NCBI RefSeq assembly: GCF_020535565.1
Contig: NZ_CP084758.1
Coordinates: 5,035,001 to 5,099,000 of the forward strand
DNA: 64,000 nt
Reading direction: 5' to 3'
Source of the DNA: Shinella sp. XGS7
Lineage (GTDB): Bacteria > Pseudomonadota > Gammaproteobacteria > Burkholderiales > Burkholderiaceae_C
Part shown: positions 16,301-24,020 of the stretch, one piece after another
Numbering within the stretch: position 1 is the first letter of the stretch
Layout: every line of letters starts with the position of its first letter
The notes under the pieces: generated by a model
What the model was told of the DNA's origin: nothing
The model's input: the letters and a program-made list of their open reading frames with translations, nothing else
Databases searched by the model: none
Made by a program: the position numbers and the translations under genes

Positions 16301-17386
16301 TCCGCCACCGAGGCGCGCGCCCTGGCCCAGGCCCGGGTCTTCGGCAATGCCGCGGGCGACTATGGCACCGGCATCGCCGAGGCCACGCAGGACAAAAGCC
16401 TGCAGGCCGAGGACCGCCGCCTGGGCCAGCTCTTTCTGCAGCGCATGAGCCAGCCCTATGTGAACGGCGAGCCGCTCAAGCTCTCCAGCCCCGCGGCCGC
16501 GGCCCAGGCCCTGGGCGCCCATCTCAAGCGCAGCGACGCGGCCCTGATGTCACGCAGCTCGCACCTCTACGCCATGCTCAGCTCGGACGACCCCTTCCAG
16601 TACCTGGGCGGCCTCTCCGCCGCGGCCAAGGCCGCCGGTCGCTCGCAGGGCCTGAGCCTGCATGTGAGCCAGCTGCAGGACGCCAGCGAGCAGCACACCG
16701 AGAGCGCCGGCCGCGCCGTGGCCCTGGAGATGCAGTCCCGCTATCTGCACCCCGGCTGGCTCAAGGCCCAGCAGGCCGAAGGCTGGGCCGGCACCCTGCA
16801 GGTGCTCAAGGCCGTGCAGTACGCCTTCGGCTGGCAGGCCATCGCGCCGGGCACGGTGCGCGCCGACCACTGGCAAAGCCTCTACGACACCCTGGTGCGC
16901 GACAAGCAGCAGCTGGGCGTGCCGCAATGGCTGGCGCAGAACCCGCAGGCCTATGCCCAGTCCCTGGAGCGCCTGATCCAGGCCCAGCGCCTGGGCTACT
17001 GGCAGCCCGATGCCGACACCCGCGCCGAGCTGGCCCAGCGCTACCAGGCGCTCACGCGCCAGGACGCCCTGCACCAGGAACTGCCCCAGGTGCGGCAGTG
17101 GGTGGAACGCCTGCTGGCCGGCCAGACGCCGCAGCCGCTGCAGGCCCCGCCCCAGGTTCAGCCGCCGCCCCCCGCCGCGGCCGCACCCGCCGCTGAGCCC
17201 CCGCCCCCGCGCGGTCTGCTGCTGGAGCGCCAGCCCACGGCCCCCGAAGCCCCGGCCGCCCCGCTGGCCGACCGCCTGGCCCAGGCCCTGAGCTGGGTAC
17301 TCATGGCCCTGCTGATGAGCCTGGGCGCGGTCTGGCAGGCCCGGCAGCTCAGGCAGCAGCGCGCGTCCCCGGAGTTCGCCGCATGA
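13373..17386 (+). CDS. cobN: CobN-type cobalt chelatase large subunit, exported and membrane-anchored
   Basis: CobN binds the corrin ring and cobalt during chelation. The 1337-aa product has the CobN/ChlH body: PPGGDHFGASFLNVPRSLE, QDPFMHKSKTPLSHHYLATYLWA, IHFGTHGTQEWANGK, YPYIVDNLGEGLTAKRRGRA and, further on, SITGSYRDQFPALMNLLDQAV and FGNAAGDYGTGI. Unlike the soluble aerobic-pathway enzyme, it starts with a convincing signal peptide (MKRLLLSLALGLAAASAQAA). It ends with a proline-rich linker (about residues 1255-1285), a hydrophobic helix (ALSWVLMALLMSLGAVW) and a basic RQLRQQR tail. Predicted topology is therefore periplasmic with a C-terminal inner-membrane anchor. It overlaps its neighbours by 4 bp on each side. 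Partner cobS/cobT ATPase genes are not in the window. Confidence 0.9.
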   Translation: MKRLLLSLALGLAAASAQAAATLLWITLDVTPQTRHALIEREAAAAGITLKALDYPLRTAALDAAQTRELQRALQAAQAVWIDAPHASVEAKLHSLLDEALQRAARPVTWIPAGEPAAEDRSTRAYLQAGGPANTRAAFALLKAQLSGQPAPALEAPVRLPQRGLYHPDLPGPQHMLGQAQDLARWAAARHAGAPRPAVALLLHRYHFVQGATAWVDDWLRRFERQGLFAYAVFSSHLAGDSLASLMELPGGKPYASVLVNHALLPQAGALQPLFERWGLPLLQTLPYRAGATADWEASETGLAMSDLPFYFAQPEGAGAIDPLMVVAHAQRGREPQLIARQAEAVIAKARRLVALQTRPAAEKRLVAFVYNYPPGGDHFGASFLNVPRSLESVSQGLQRAGYGVQPLAEAEWIGALKPLIAAYYPGADLRALLQRDQAAALPLADYQAWFEATLPPALKARIRAQWGEPAQSRYVVTAADGRPVFVIPRLQRGALSVLPQPPREETLKRGQDPFMHKSKTPLSHHYLATYLWAQRQADALIHFGTHGTQEWANGKLRALDVLDEALLPLGELPVIYPYIVDNLGEGLTAKRRGRALMVSHRTPSFAPAGFNARMAQMHELMHEWETVDAGPTRQALERQMVAQFVEHQLHRDLGWTAAQIAADFSGFLELLHPWLDRLAQSSQPKGLAVFGQVPDLAARRSTILQMLRQPLIEALGEDIDEAFLIDHERVAGSRPGRWLEVALKDAQAASVLDLRPPEPEDHVPNRAARKPIDTPALLKLAERAQELERRLATEGELPGLLTALDGRFLPAVYGGDPLRNPDSLPTGRNLAGLDPNRLPTKQAYEVAKSLFETWYAEQAQAGQAPRRLALSLWAGETLRHQGLMEAQALVALGVMPVWDESGRPSGIQLLPASALKNGRPRVDVLLSITGSYRDQFPALMNLLDQAVAAVLAAEPQGALARHNAEVAAELRRRGLSATEARALAQARVFGNAAGDYGTGIAEATQDKSLQAEDRRLGQLFLQRMSQPYVNGEPLKLSSPAAAAQALGAHLKRSDAALMSRSSHLYAMLSSDDPFQYLGGLSAAAKAAGRSQGLSLHVSQLQDASEQHTESAGRAVALEMQSRYLHPGWLKAQQAEGWAGTLQVLKAVQYAFGWQAIAPGTVRADHWQSLYDTLVRDKQQLGVPQWLAQNPQAYAQSLERLIQAQRLGYWQPDADTRAELAQRYQALTRQDALHQELPQVRQWVERLLAGQTPQPLQAPPQVQPPPPAAAAPAAEPPPPRGLLLERQPTAPEAPAAPLADRLAQALSWVLMALLMSLGAVWQARQLRQQRASPEFAA

Positions 17387-18069
17387 GTGCCGAGCCCCGC
17401 TTCACGGACGCCCAGCACCGCTTCAGCGAGCCCGAGCGCGAGGCCCTATACCGGGCCATCGCCCTGCGCCGCGACACACGCCACTTCCTGCCGGGTCAGG
17501 TCTTGCCCGAGGCCCAGCTGCTGCGCCTGCTGCAGGCCTTTCACCAGGCGCCCTCGGTGGGCCTGATGCAGCCCTGGCGCCTGCTGCGCATCCGCGATGC
17601 GGCGCTGCGCGAGCGCCTGGCCGCCCTGGTGGAGGCCGAACGCCAGACCACGGCCGCGGCCCTGGGCGAGCGTGGCGCCGAGTTCCTGCGCCTCAAGGTG
17701 GAAGGCCTGCGCGACTGTGCCGAGCTGCTGGCCCTGGTGCTGCCGCCCGACGATGGCACGGTCTTCGGCCGCCGCACCCTGCCGCGCGAGATGGCCCTGT
17801 GCTCGGCCGGCTGCGCGGTGCAGAACCTCTGGCTGGCCGCGCGCGCGGAGCATCTGGGGCTGGGCTGGGTCTCGATGTTCGAGCCCCGGCCCCTGGCCGA
17901 GCTGCTGCGCCTGCCCGAGGGCGCCCAGGCCCTGGGCCTGCTGTGCCTGGGGCCGGTGGAGCGCTTCTACGAGGCCCCCATGCTGGAGCAGCAGGGCTGG
18001 CGCCAGGGACGGCGCCTGGACGAGATGCTGATGGACAACTTCTGGAAGAACGAGCCCGATGGAAATTGA
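17383..18069 (+). CDS. bluB: 5,6-dimethylbenzimidazole synthase (BluB)
   Basis: Oxygen-dependent flavin-destroying enzyme that converts FMNH2 to DMB, the lower ligand of B12. The 228-aa nitroreductase-like protein has the BluB N terminus (EREALYRAIALRRDTRHFLPG), the flavin-binding QAPSVGLMQPWRLLRIRD and LPREMALCSAGCAVQNLWLAARAEHLGLGWVSMFEP. It overlaps cobN by 4 bp and cobO by 11 bp. It implies aerobic synthesis of the lower ligand, which CobT in this cluster then activates. Confidence 0.94.
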   Translation: MSAEPRFTDAQHRFSEPEREALYRAIALRRDTRHFLPGQVLPEAQLLRLLQAFHQAPSVGLMQPWRLLRIRDAALRERLAALVEAERQTTAAALGERGAEFLRLKVEGLRDCAELLALVLPPDDGTVFGRRTLPREMALCSAGCAVQNLWLAARAEHLGLGWVSMFEPRPLAELLRLPEGAQALGLLCLGPVERFYEAPMLEQQGWRQGRRLDEMLMDNFWKNEPDGN

Positions 18070-18628
18070 AAAGCCCCCGGTGGATCGCGAACGCATCATC
18101 CCCACGGCCGAGCGACGCGGCCTGATCCTGGTCCACACCGGCGACGGCAAGGGCAAGAGCACGGCCGCCTTCGGCCTGGCCCTGCGCGCCCATGGCCGCG
18201 GCAAGGCGGTCAAGATCTACCAGTTCATGAAGGTACCCAGCGCGCGCTTCGGCGAGCACCGGCTCTTCGAGCAGCTGGGCGTGCCCATCGAGGGCCTGGG
18301 CGACGGCTTCAGCTGGAAGAGCAAGGACCTGGAACACAGCGCCCAGCTGGCACGCGACGGCTGGGCGCGCGCCGCCGCCACCATCGCCGCGGGCGAGCAT
18401 TTCCTGGTGGTGCTGGACGAGATCATGTACCCGCTGCGCTACGGCTGGCTGCCGCTGGAGCCGGTGCTGCAAGCCCTGCGCGAACGCCCCGCCCATGTGC
18501 ATGTGGTGCTCACCGGCCGCAATGCGCCGCAGGAGCTGATCGATCTGGCCGACACCGTGACCGAGATGACCCTGATCAAGCACCATTTCAAGGCCGGTGT
18601 GCCGGCCCAGCGCGGCATCGAAGACTGA
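18059..18628 (+). CDS. cobO: Cob(I)yrinate a,c-diamide adenosyltransferase (CobO/BtuR/CobA)
   Basis: Adds the 5'-deoxyadenosyl upper ligand to Co(I) corrinoids. The P-loop is GDGKGKST (residues 28-35); KIYQFMKVP, RDGWARAAATIAAGEHFLVVLDEIMYPLRYGWL and VVLTGRNAPQELIDLADTVTEM are family signatures. The 189-aa length is normal. It starts 11 bp inside bluB and its last base is the first base of cbiB. Confidence 0.95.
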   Translation: MEIEKPPVDRERIIPTAERRGLILVHTGDGKGKSTAAFGLALRAHGRGKAVKIYQFMKVPSARFGEHRLFEQLGVPIEGLGDGFSWKSKDLEHSAQLARDGWARAAATIAAGEHFLVVLDEIMYPLRYGWLPLEPVLQALRERPAHVHVVLTGRNAPQELIDLADTVTEMTLIKHHFKAGVPAQRGIED

Positions 18629-19563
18629 TGAGCCTGATGCCCCTGCTCCTGCCCCTGGCCATGCTGCTCGCGCTGCTGGTGGACCGCCTCTTCGGCGAGC
18701 CGCCCGCGCGCCTGCATCCGGTGGTGGGCATGGGGCAGTACCTGGGCTTCTTCGGCCCGCGCCTCACGGCCTTGCCGCCGGGCCCCGCCTTCATCGGCGG
18801 CGCCCTGGCCTGGCTGCTGGGCGCCCTGCTCAGCGCCGCCCTGGCCCTGAGCCTGGAGATGGCGCTGATGCAGGCTCTGCGGCCCTGGGCCGGCCTGCCG
18901 GGCCTGCTGCTCTGTGCCCTGGCGCTCGGCCTGCTGCTCAAGCCCCTGCTGGCCTGGCGCATGCTGGCCGAGGAGGTGCAGGCGGTGGAGGCGGCGCTGC
19001 AAGAGTCGCTGGAGGCCGGCCGCGCCCGCCTGGCCCGTCTGGTGAGCCGCGACACCCGGGCGCTGAGCGCGGCCGAGGTGCGCGAGGCCGCCATCGAGAC
19101 CCTGGCCGAGAACCTCAATGACTCGGTGGTGGCGCCCCTGTTCTGGTTCGCCCTGGCCGGCCTGCCGGGCGCGGCGCTCTACCGCTTTGCCAACACCGCC
19201 GATGCCATGTGGGGCTACCGCGATCAGCGCGAATGGTCCGGCAAGTTCGCGGCCCGGGCCGACGATGTGCTGTCCTGGCTGCCGGCCCGGCTGACCGGCC
19301 TGCTGATGATCCCGCTGTGGCAGCTGCCGCGCCTGCTGCGCGAGGCGGGGCGCACGCCCTCGCCCAACAGCGGCTGGCCCATGGCGGCCATGGCGCTGAC
19401 CCTGGGCCTGAGCCTGGGCAAGCCCGGCGTCTACCGCCTCAATGAAGCCGGCTCGCCCCCCGAGCCCGCCCATATGGCCCAGGCCCTGCGGCGCGCCCGC
19501 CTCACCCTGTGGCGCTGCAGCGGTCTGCTGGTGCTGCTGGCCCTGGGCTGGCGCCTTGTCTGA
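18628..19563 (+). CDS. cbiB: Adenosylcobinamide-phosphate synthase (CbiB/CobD)
   Basis: Integral membrane enzyme joining aminopropanol phosphate to adenosylcobyric acid. The 311-aa protein has several hydrophobic segments, the N-terminal LLVDRLFGEPPARLHPVVGMGQYL signature, the SRDTRALSAAEVREAAIETLAENLNDSVVAPLFWFALAG core and RFANTADAMWGY. It follows cobO with a one-base overlap and precedes the threonine-phosphate decarboxylase that makes its substrate. Confidence 0.94.
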   Translation: MSLMPLLLPLAMLLALLVDRLFGEPPARLHPVVGMGQYLGFFGPRLTALPPGPAFIGGALAWLLGALLSAALALSLEMALMQALRPWAGLPGLLLCALALGLLLKPLLAWRMLAEEVQAVEAALQESLEAGRARLARLVSRDTRALSAAEVREAAIETLAENLNDSVVAPLFWFALAGLPGAALYRFANTADAMWGYRDQREWSGKFAARADDVLSWLPARLTGLLMIPLWQLPRLLREAGRTPSPNSGWPMAAMALTLGLSLGKPGVYRLNEAGSPPEPAHMAQALRRARLTLWRCSGLLVLLALGWRLV

Positions 19564-19574
19564 GCCAAGCGCGC

Positions 19575-20582
19575 ATGAGCTCATCACCCCACCTCCCCTT
19601 GCTGCCGGTGCACGGCGGGCCCGACGGCGGCCCGCCCATCAGCCACGACTTCTCCACCAATGCCAACCCGCTGGGGCCGCCCCTGGGTCTGTACCGGGCG
19701 GTGCAGGCCGCCGACCGCAGCCGCTACCCCGACCCGCGATACCTGACCCTGCGCGCGCAGTTGGCCGTGGGCGAAGGCCTGAGCGCGCCGGAGCAGCTGC
19801 TGGTGGCCAGCGGCGGGGCCGAGGCCATACGGCGCATCACCCTGGCGGCCCTGCTGGCGCGCGGCTGCCGCGAGGTCTGGGTGCCACGCCCGGGCTTTGG
19901 CGACTACGCCCTGGCCGCCCAGGCCCTGGACCTGGTGGTGCAAGGCTACGGCCCCGATGAGCTGCCGCGCCCCACGGGCCCGGCCCTGGTCTGGGCCTGC
20001 GAACCCTGCAACCCGACGGGCGGCAGCCTGGACGGCGCCGCCCTGCAGGCGCTGGCCGAGCTGCCCGGCGTGACCCTGGTGGTGGACCGCGCCTACGAGG
20101 CCCTGCGCCTGGACGGCGAGGCGCCGCCTCTCCCAGCCCAGGCCTGGCAGCTGGTCTGCCCTAACAAGGCCCTGGGTCTGACGGGGGTGCGCGCCGCCTA
20201 CTTGCGCGCGCCCGAGCCCGACGCGCTCTGGGCCCGCATGCTCTCGCTGGCGCCCAGCTGGGTGCTCTCGGCCGAGGGCGTGGCCCTGCTGCAGCACTGG
20301 CATGATCCGGCGACGGCCCTGTGGCTGGCGCATTCACGCGAGCAGCTGCGCCTGTGGCGCCGCCAGCTGCGCCAGGCCCTGGCCCAGCGCGGCTGGGCGC
20401 AGGGCGAGAGCGTGACGAATTTCTGGCTGGCCCGCCCACCGGAGCCCCTGGACGATGGGCGCCTGCGCGCCGCCGGCCTCAAGCTGCGCGACGCCAGCAG
20501 CCTGGGTGCTCCCGGCGCCTGGCGCATCGCCGCCCTGCCCGGCCCGGCCCAGCAGGCCCTCTTGAAGGAGATGGATCGATGA
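19575..20582 (+). CDS. cobC: Threonine-phosphate decarboxylase (CobC/CobD family)
   Basis: PLP-dependent enzyme producing (R)-1-amino-2-propanol phosphate for the nucleotide-loop linker. It has an aminotransferase fold class I/II. Landmarks are HDFSTNANPLGPP, SGGAEAIRRI, the EPCNPTGG turn and the PLP lysine in PNKALGLTG (K198). The ATG at 19575 gives 335 aa and begins just before the conserved N-terminal region; an in-frame ATG at 19509 would extend into cbiB and is less likely. Named as in Pseudomonas/Rhodobacter (cobC) or Salmonella (cobD). Confidence 0.9.
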   Translation: MSSSPHLPLLPVHGGPDGGPPISHDFSTNANPLGPPLGLYRAVQAADRSRYPDPRYLTLRAQLAVGEGLSAPEQLLVASGGAEAIRRITLAALLARGCREVWVPRPGFGDYALAAQALDLVVQGYGPDELPRPTGPALVWACEPCNPTGGSLDGAALQALAELPGVTLVVDRAYEALRLDGEAPPLPAQAWQLVCPNKALGLTGVRAAYLRAPEPDALWARMLSLAPSWVLSAEGVALLQHWHDPATALWLAHSREQLRLWRRQLRQALAQRGWAQGESVTNFWLARPPEPLDDGRLRAAGLKLRDASSLGAPGAWRIAALPGPAQQALLKEMDR

Positions 20583-22036
20583 GCCGACAGGCCAAGGCCC
20601 TGATGGTGCTGGGCACCACCAGCGGCGCCGGCAAGAGCTGGCTGACCACTGCGCTGTGCCGCTGGTATGCCCGCCAGGGCCTGAAGGTGGCGCCCTTCAA
20701 GGCGCAGAACATGAGCAATAACGCGCGCGTCGTACCCGGTCTTACCGGGCGCATGGGCGAGATCGGCAGCGCCCAGTATTTCCAGGCCCTGGCTGCCGGC
20801 CGCCAGCCCGAGGTGCGCATGAACCCGGTGCTGCTCAAGCCCGAGGCCGATACGAAAAGCCAGGTGGTGGTGCTGGGCGAGGTGCATGCCGAGCTCAATG
20901 CCACGCCCTGGCGCGAGCGCAGCGAGAAGCTCTGGCCCCATGCCCGTGCCGCCCTGCACGAGCTGATGGCCGAGAACGATCTGCTGCTGATCGAGGGCGC
21001 GGGCTCGCCGGCCGAGATCAATCTGCACAGCAGCGACTACGTGAATATGCGCACCGCCCGCGAGGCCGGGGCCGCCTGCCTGCTGGTGACCGATATCGAC
21101 CGCGGCGGCGCCTTCGCCCATCTCTACGGCACCCACCAGCTGCTGCCGCCCGAGGAGCGCGCCCTCATCCAGGGCTTTGTGCTCAACCGCTTTCGCGGCG
21201 ATGCGCGCCTGCTCTCGCCCGGCCCCGAGCAGCTGCAGGCCCTGACCGGTGTGCCCACCGTGGCCACGCTGCCGATGTGGCGCGGCCACGGCCTGCCCGA
21301 GGAAGACGGCGTGTTCGATGACCAGCCCACGGGCGCAGGCCAGACCATCGCCGTGGTGGCCTATCCGCGCCTGTCCAATCTGGACGAGTTCCAGCCCCTG
21401 CGCGGCCTGCCGGGCGTGCGCCTGGTCTGGGCCCGCCGCCCGGCCGAGCTGCAGGCCGCGGACTGGATCATCCTGCCGGGCTCCAAGGCCGTGGCCGCCG
21501 ATCTGGCCTGGCTGCGCGAGCAGCGGCTGGACGCTGCCATCGCCGCCCATGCGGCGGCCGGCCGGCCGGTGCTGGGCATCTGCGGCGGCCTGCAGATGCT
21601 GGGCGAGGCCCTGCTGGACCCGCATGCACTGGACGGCAATGCGCCGGGCCTGGGCCTGCTGCCCCTGGTCACGCAGTTCGAGCGCGAGAAGCTGCTGCGC
21701 CCCTGCCAGGCGCGCTTCGAATCCAAGCTCGCCGGCCCCTGGGCAGCGCTCGGTGCGCTCGCCGCCTCGGGCTACGAGATCCACCACGGCCGCACCGCCC
21801 AGCATCCCTCCCTGGCCACCGCCGCCGTGGCCCTGCGCGATGCCCAGGGCCAGGCCATAGGCTGGCAGCAGGGCTCGGTGCTGGGCCACTATGTGCATGG
21901 CCTGTTCGAGCAGCCCGCCGTGCTGCAGGCCCTGTTCGGCGCCAGCGGCCCCAGCCTGGGCCAGGTCTTCGACGGCCTGGCCGATTTCGTGGACACGCAT
22001 TTCCAGCCCGGCGCCCTGCAGGCCCTGATCCGATGA
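20579..22036 (+). CDS. cobQ: Adenosylcobyric acid synthase (CobQ/CbiP)
   Basis: Glutamine-dependent enzyme amidating side chains b, d, e and g. N-terminal MVLGTTSGAGKSWLTTALCRWYARQG with VAPFKAQNMSNN, then VLLKPEADTKSQVVV and VTDIDRGGAFAHLYGT, and a C-terminal glutamine amidotransferase domain (LPGSKAVAADLAWLR; nucleophile Cys in ICGGLQMLG; YEIHHGRT; GHYVHGLFE). The 485-aa length is standard. It overlaps both neighbours by 4 bp. Confidence 0.96.
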   Translation: MSRQAKALMVLGTTSGAGKSWLTTALCRWYARQGLKVAPFKAQNMSNNARVVPGLTGRMGEIGSAQYFQALAAGRQPEVRMNPVLLKPEADTKSQVVVLGEVHAELNATPWRERSEKLWPHARAALHELMAENDLLLIEGAGSPAEINLHSSDYVNMRTAREAGAACLLVTDIDRGGAFAHLYGTHQLLPPEERALIQGFVLNRFRGDARLLSPGPEQLQALTGVPTVATLPMWRGHGLPEEDGVFDDQPTGAGQTIAVVAYPRLSNLDEFQPLRGLPGVRLVWARRPAELQAADWIILPGSKAVAADLAWLREQRLDAAIAAHAAAGRPVLGICGGLQMLGEALLDPHALDGNAPGLGLLPLVTQFEREKLLRPCQARFESKLAGPWAALGALAASGYEIHHGRTAQHPSLATAAVALRDAQGQAIGWQQGSVLGHYVHGLFEQPAVLQALFGASGPSLGQVFDGLADFVDTHFQPGALQALIR

Positions 22037-22827
22037 GCACGACCACCTCACGCCCGCAACGCATCGCCTGCCTCTCCACCGAGGCGGTGGAGGTGCTTTA
22101 CCGCCTGGGCGCCCAGGACAGCGTGGCCGGCATCTCGGGCTATAGCGTGCACCCGCCCCAGGCGCGCGCCGAGAAACCCAAGATCAGCGGTTTCTCCAGC
22201 ATGAAGCTGGAGCGCATCCAGGCCGTGCAGCCCGATCTGGTGGTCGGCTTCTCGGACCTGCAGCGCCCCCTGCTGGAGGAATGCGAGCGCGCCGGCCTGG
22301 CCACGCTCTGGTTTGACCAGCGCGATCTGGTCGGCATCCATGCCATGGTGCGCCGCCTGGGCACCCTGGTGGAGCGCGAGGCCGAGGCCGAGGCGCTCTC
22401 GCGCCAGCTGCAGCAGACCCAGGACGAGCTGGCCGCCGCGGCCGCCGCCCTGCCCTGGCGCCCGCGCGTCTACTTCGAGGAATGGGACGAGCCCATGATC
22501 TGCGGCATCGGCTGGGTGAGCGAGCTGATCCAGCTGGTCGGTGGCGAGGATGTGTTTGCCGAGCGCGCGCGGGCCGGCTTTGCGCGCGAGCGCATCGTCA
22601 CCCCCGAGGCCGTGCTGGCCGCGCGGCCCCAGCTGATTCTGGGCTCCTGGTGCGGCAAGCGCTTCGTGCCGGAGCGGGTGCTGGCCCGGCCCGGCTTCGC
22701 CGCGCTGGGCGCCCGCCTGGGCGAGATCAAGTCCGCCGACATCCTGGCCCCCGGGCCCGCCGCCATCGAACGCGGCGCGCGCCAGCTGCTGGCCGCCATC
22801 CAAGACACCGTGCACGCCTTCTCCTGA
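22033..22827 (+). CDS. BtuF-like cobalamin-binding protein without signal peptide
   Basis: A 264-aa class III periplasmic-binding-protein fold: RIACLSTEAVEVLYRLGAQDSVAGISGY, KISGFSSMKLERIQAVQPDLVVGFSD, and the C-terminal GSWCGKRFVPERVLARPGF. The N terminus (MSTTTSRPQRIACLS) has no hydrophobic leader, so it should stay in the cytosol unless exported otherwise. It is in the middle of the assembly genes, overlapping cobQ, and not beside btuCD. Possible roles are cytosolic corrinoid carrier or chaperone; this is inference. The family is often annotated simply as cobalamin-binding protein. Confidence 0.82.
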   Translation: MSTTTSRPQRIACLSTEAVEVLYRLGAQDSVAGISGYSVHPPQARAEKPKISGFSSMKLERIQAVQPDLVVGFSDLQRPLLEECERAGLATLWFDQRDLVGIHAMVRRLGTLVEREAEAEALSRQLQQTQDELAAAAAALPWRPRVYFEEWDEPMICGIGWVSELIQLVGGEDVFAERARAGFARERIVTPEAVLAARPQLILGSWCGKRFVPERVLARPGFAALGARLGEIKSADILAPGPAAIERGARQLLAAIQDTVHAFS

Positions 22828-22848
22828 CCCCTCCCCCCAAGGTCCCTC

Positions 22849-23901
22849 ATGTCCACCCACCACCACCCCGACCTCATCCCCAGCATCGCCCCGCTGGACC
22901 AGCCCGCCCTGGCCGCGGCCCTGCAGGCCCGCATCGACGGCAAGACCAAGCCCCTGGGCGCGCTGGGCCGGCTGGAAGCCCTGATGCTGCGCCTGGGCCT
23001 GGTCCTGGGCAGCGAGACCCCGCGCCTGGAGGCACCGCAGCTGATGGTGTTTGCCGGCGACCATGGCCTGGCCGCACGCGGCGTCTCGGCCTACCCCAGC
23101 GACGTGACCTGGCAGATGGTGGAGAACTTCCTGGCCGGCGGCGCCGCGGTTTCGGTGCTGGCCCGCCAGCATGGCCTGGCCCTGACCGTGGTGGATGCCG
23201 GCGTGGCGCATGAGTTCGCGCCGCGCGAGGGCCTGGTGATCGCCAAGATCGCCCCCGGCACGGCCGATGCCCTGGCCGGCCCGGCCATGAGCCTGGACCA
23301 GTGCGCCACCGCCATTGCCGCGGGCAAGAACCTGCTGCGTCAGCGCCCCGGCAATGCCCTGTTGCTGGGCGAGATGGGCATTGGCAACACCTCGGCCGCC
23401 GCCCTGCTGCTGGCGCGCCTGACCGATACCCCCATCGCCCAGTGCGTGGGCCGGGGGACAGGTCTTGACGACGCCCAGCTGGCCCGCAAGGTGGAGGTGC
23501 TGCGCCAGGTGCTGCAGCGCCATGGCGAGGCGGCCACGCCCCTGGGCGCGCTGGCGGCCTTTGGCGGCTTCGAGATCGCCATGATGGTGGGCGCCGTGCT
23601 GCAGGCCGCGGCCGAGCGCCGCGTGATCCTGGTGGACGGCTTCATCACCGGCAGCGCGGTGCTGGTCGCCGCCCGCCTGCAGCCGGCGGTGCTGGAGCGC
23701 TGCGTGTTCTCGCATGCTTCCGAGGAATCGGGCCACCGCCGCATGCTGGAGGCCCTGGGCGCCACGCCCCTGCTGGACCTGGGCCTGCGCCTGGGCGAGG
23801 GCTCGGGCGCGGCCCTGGCCTGGCCCCTGCTGGAGTCGGCCTGCCGCATCCTGGCCGAGATGGCCAGCTTCGCCTCGGCCGGGGTCAGCGAGCGCGGCTG
23901 A
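22849..23901 (+). CDS. cobT: Nicotinate-nucleotide--dimethylbenzimidazole phosphoribosyltransferase (CobT)
   Basis: Forms alpha-ribazole phosphate from DMB and nicotinate mononucleotide. The 350-aa product has the family landmarks [82 protein letters not shown] and [17 protein letters not shown]. It starts 21 bp after the BtuF-like gene. With BluB it completes lower-ligand supply. It is the last gene of the uninterrupted cob run. Confidence 0.96.
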   Translation: MSTHHHPDLIPSIAPLDQPALAAALQARIDGKTKPLGALGRLEALMLRLGLVLGSETPRLEAPQLMVFAGDHGLAARGVSAYPSDVTWQMVENFLAGGAAVSVLARQHGLALTVVDAGVAHEFAPREGLVIAKIAPGTADALAGPAMSLDQCATAIAAGKNLLRQRPGNALLLGEMGIGNTSAAALLLARLTDTPIAQCVGRGTGLDDAQLARKVEVLRQVLQRHGEAATPLGALAAFGGFEIAMMVGAVLQAAAERRVILVDGFITGSAVLVAARLQPAVLERCVFSHASEESGHRRMLEALGATPLLDLGLRLGEGSGAALAWPLLESACRILAEMASFASAGVSERG

Positions 23902-24020
23902 AACCCCTGGAGGAAACGGGGGCGCAAGCCGCCCCTTATCCCCCCACCGCGGGCCGACACAGGGGCGCCGGCCATGGTCATAATGGGCCCCACCCGACCA
24001 CAGCCGCGAGGTCTTGATTC

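Noticed and set aside
13373-17386. Magnesium chelatase subunit ChlH/BchH instead of CobN
   Set aside because: The families share motifs, but the position inside a B12 operon with cobB, bluB and cobO, and the absence of bacteriochlorophyll genes, favour CobN.
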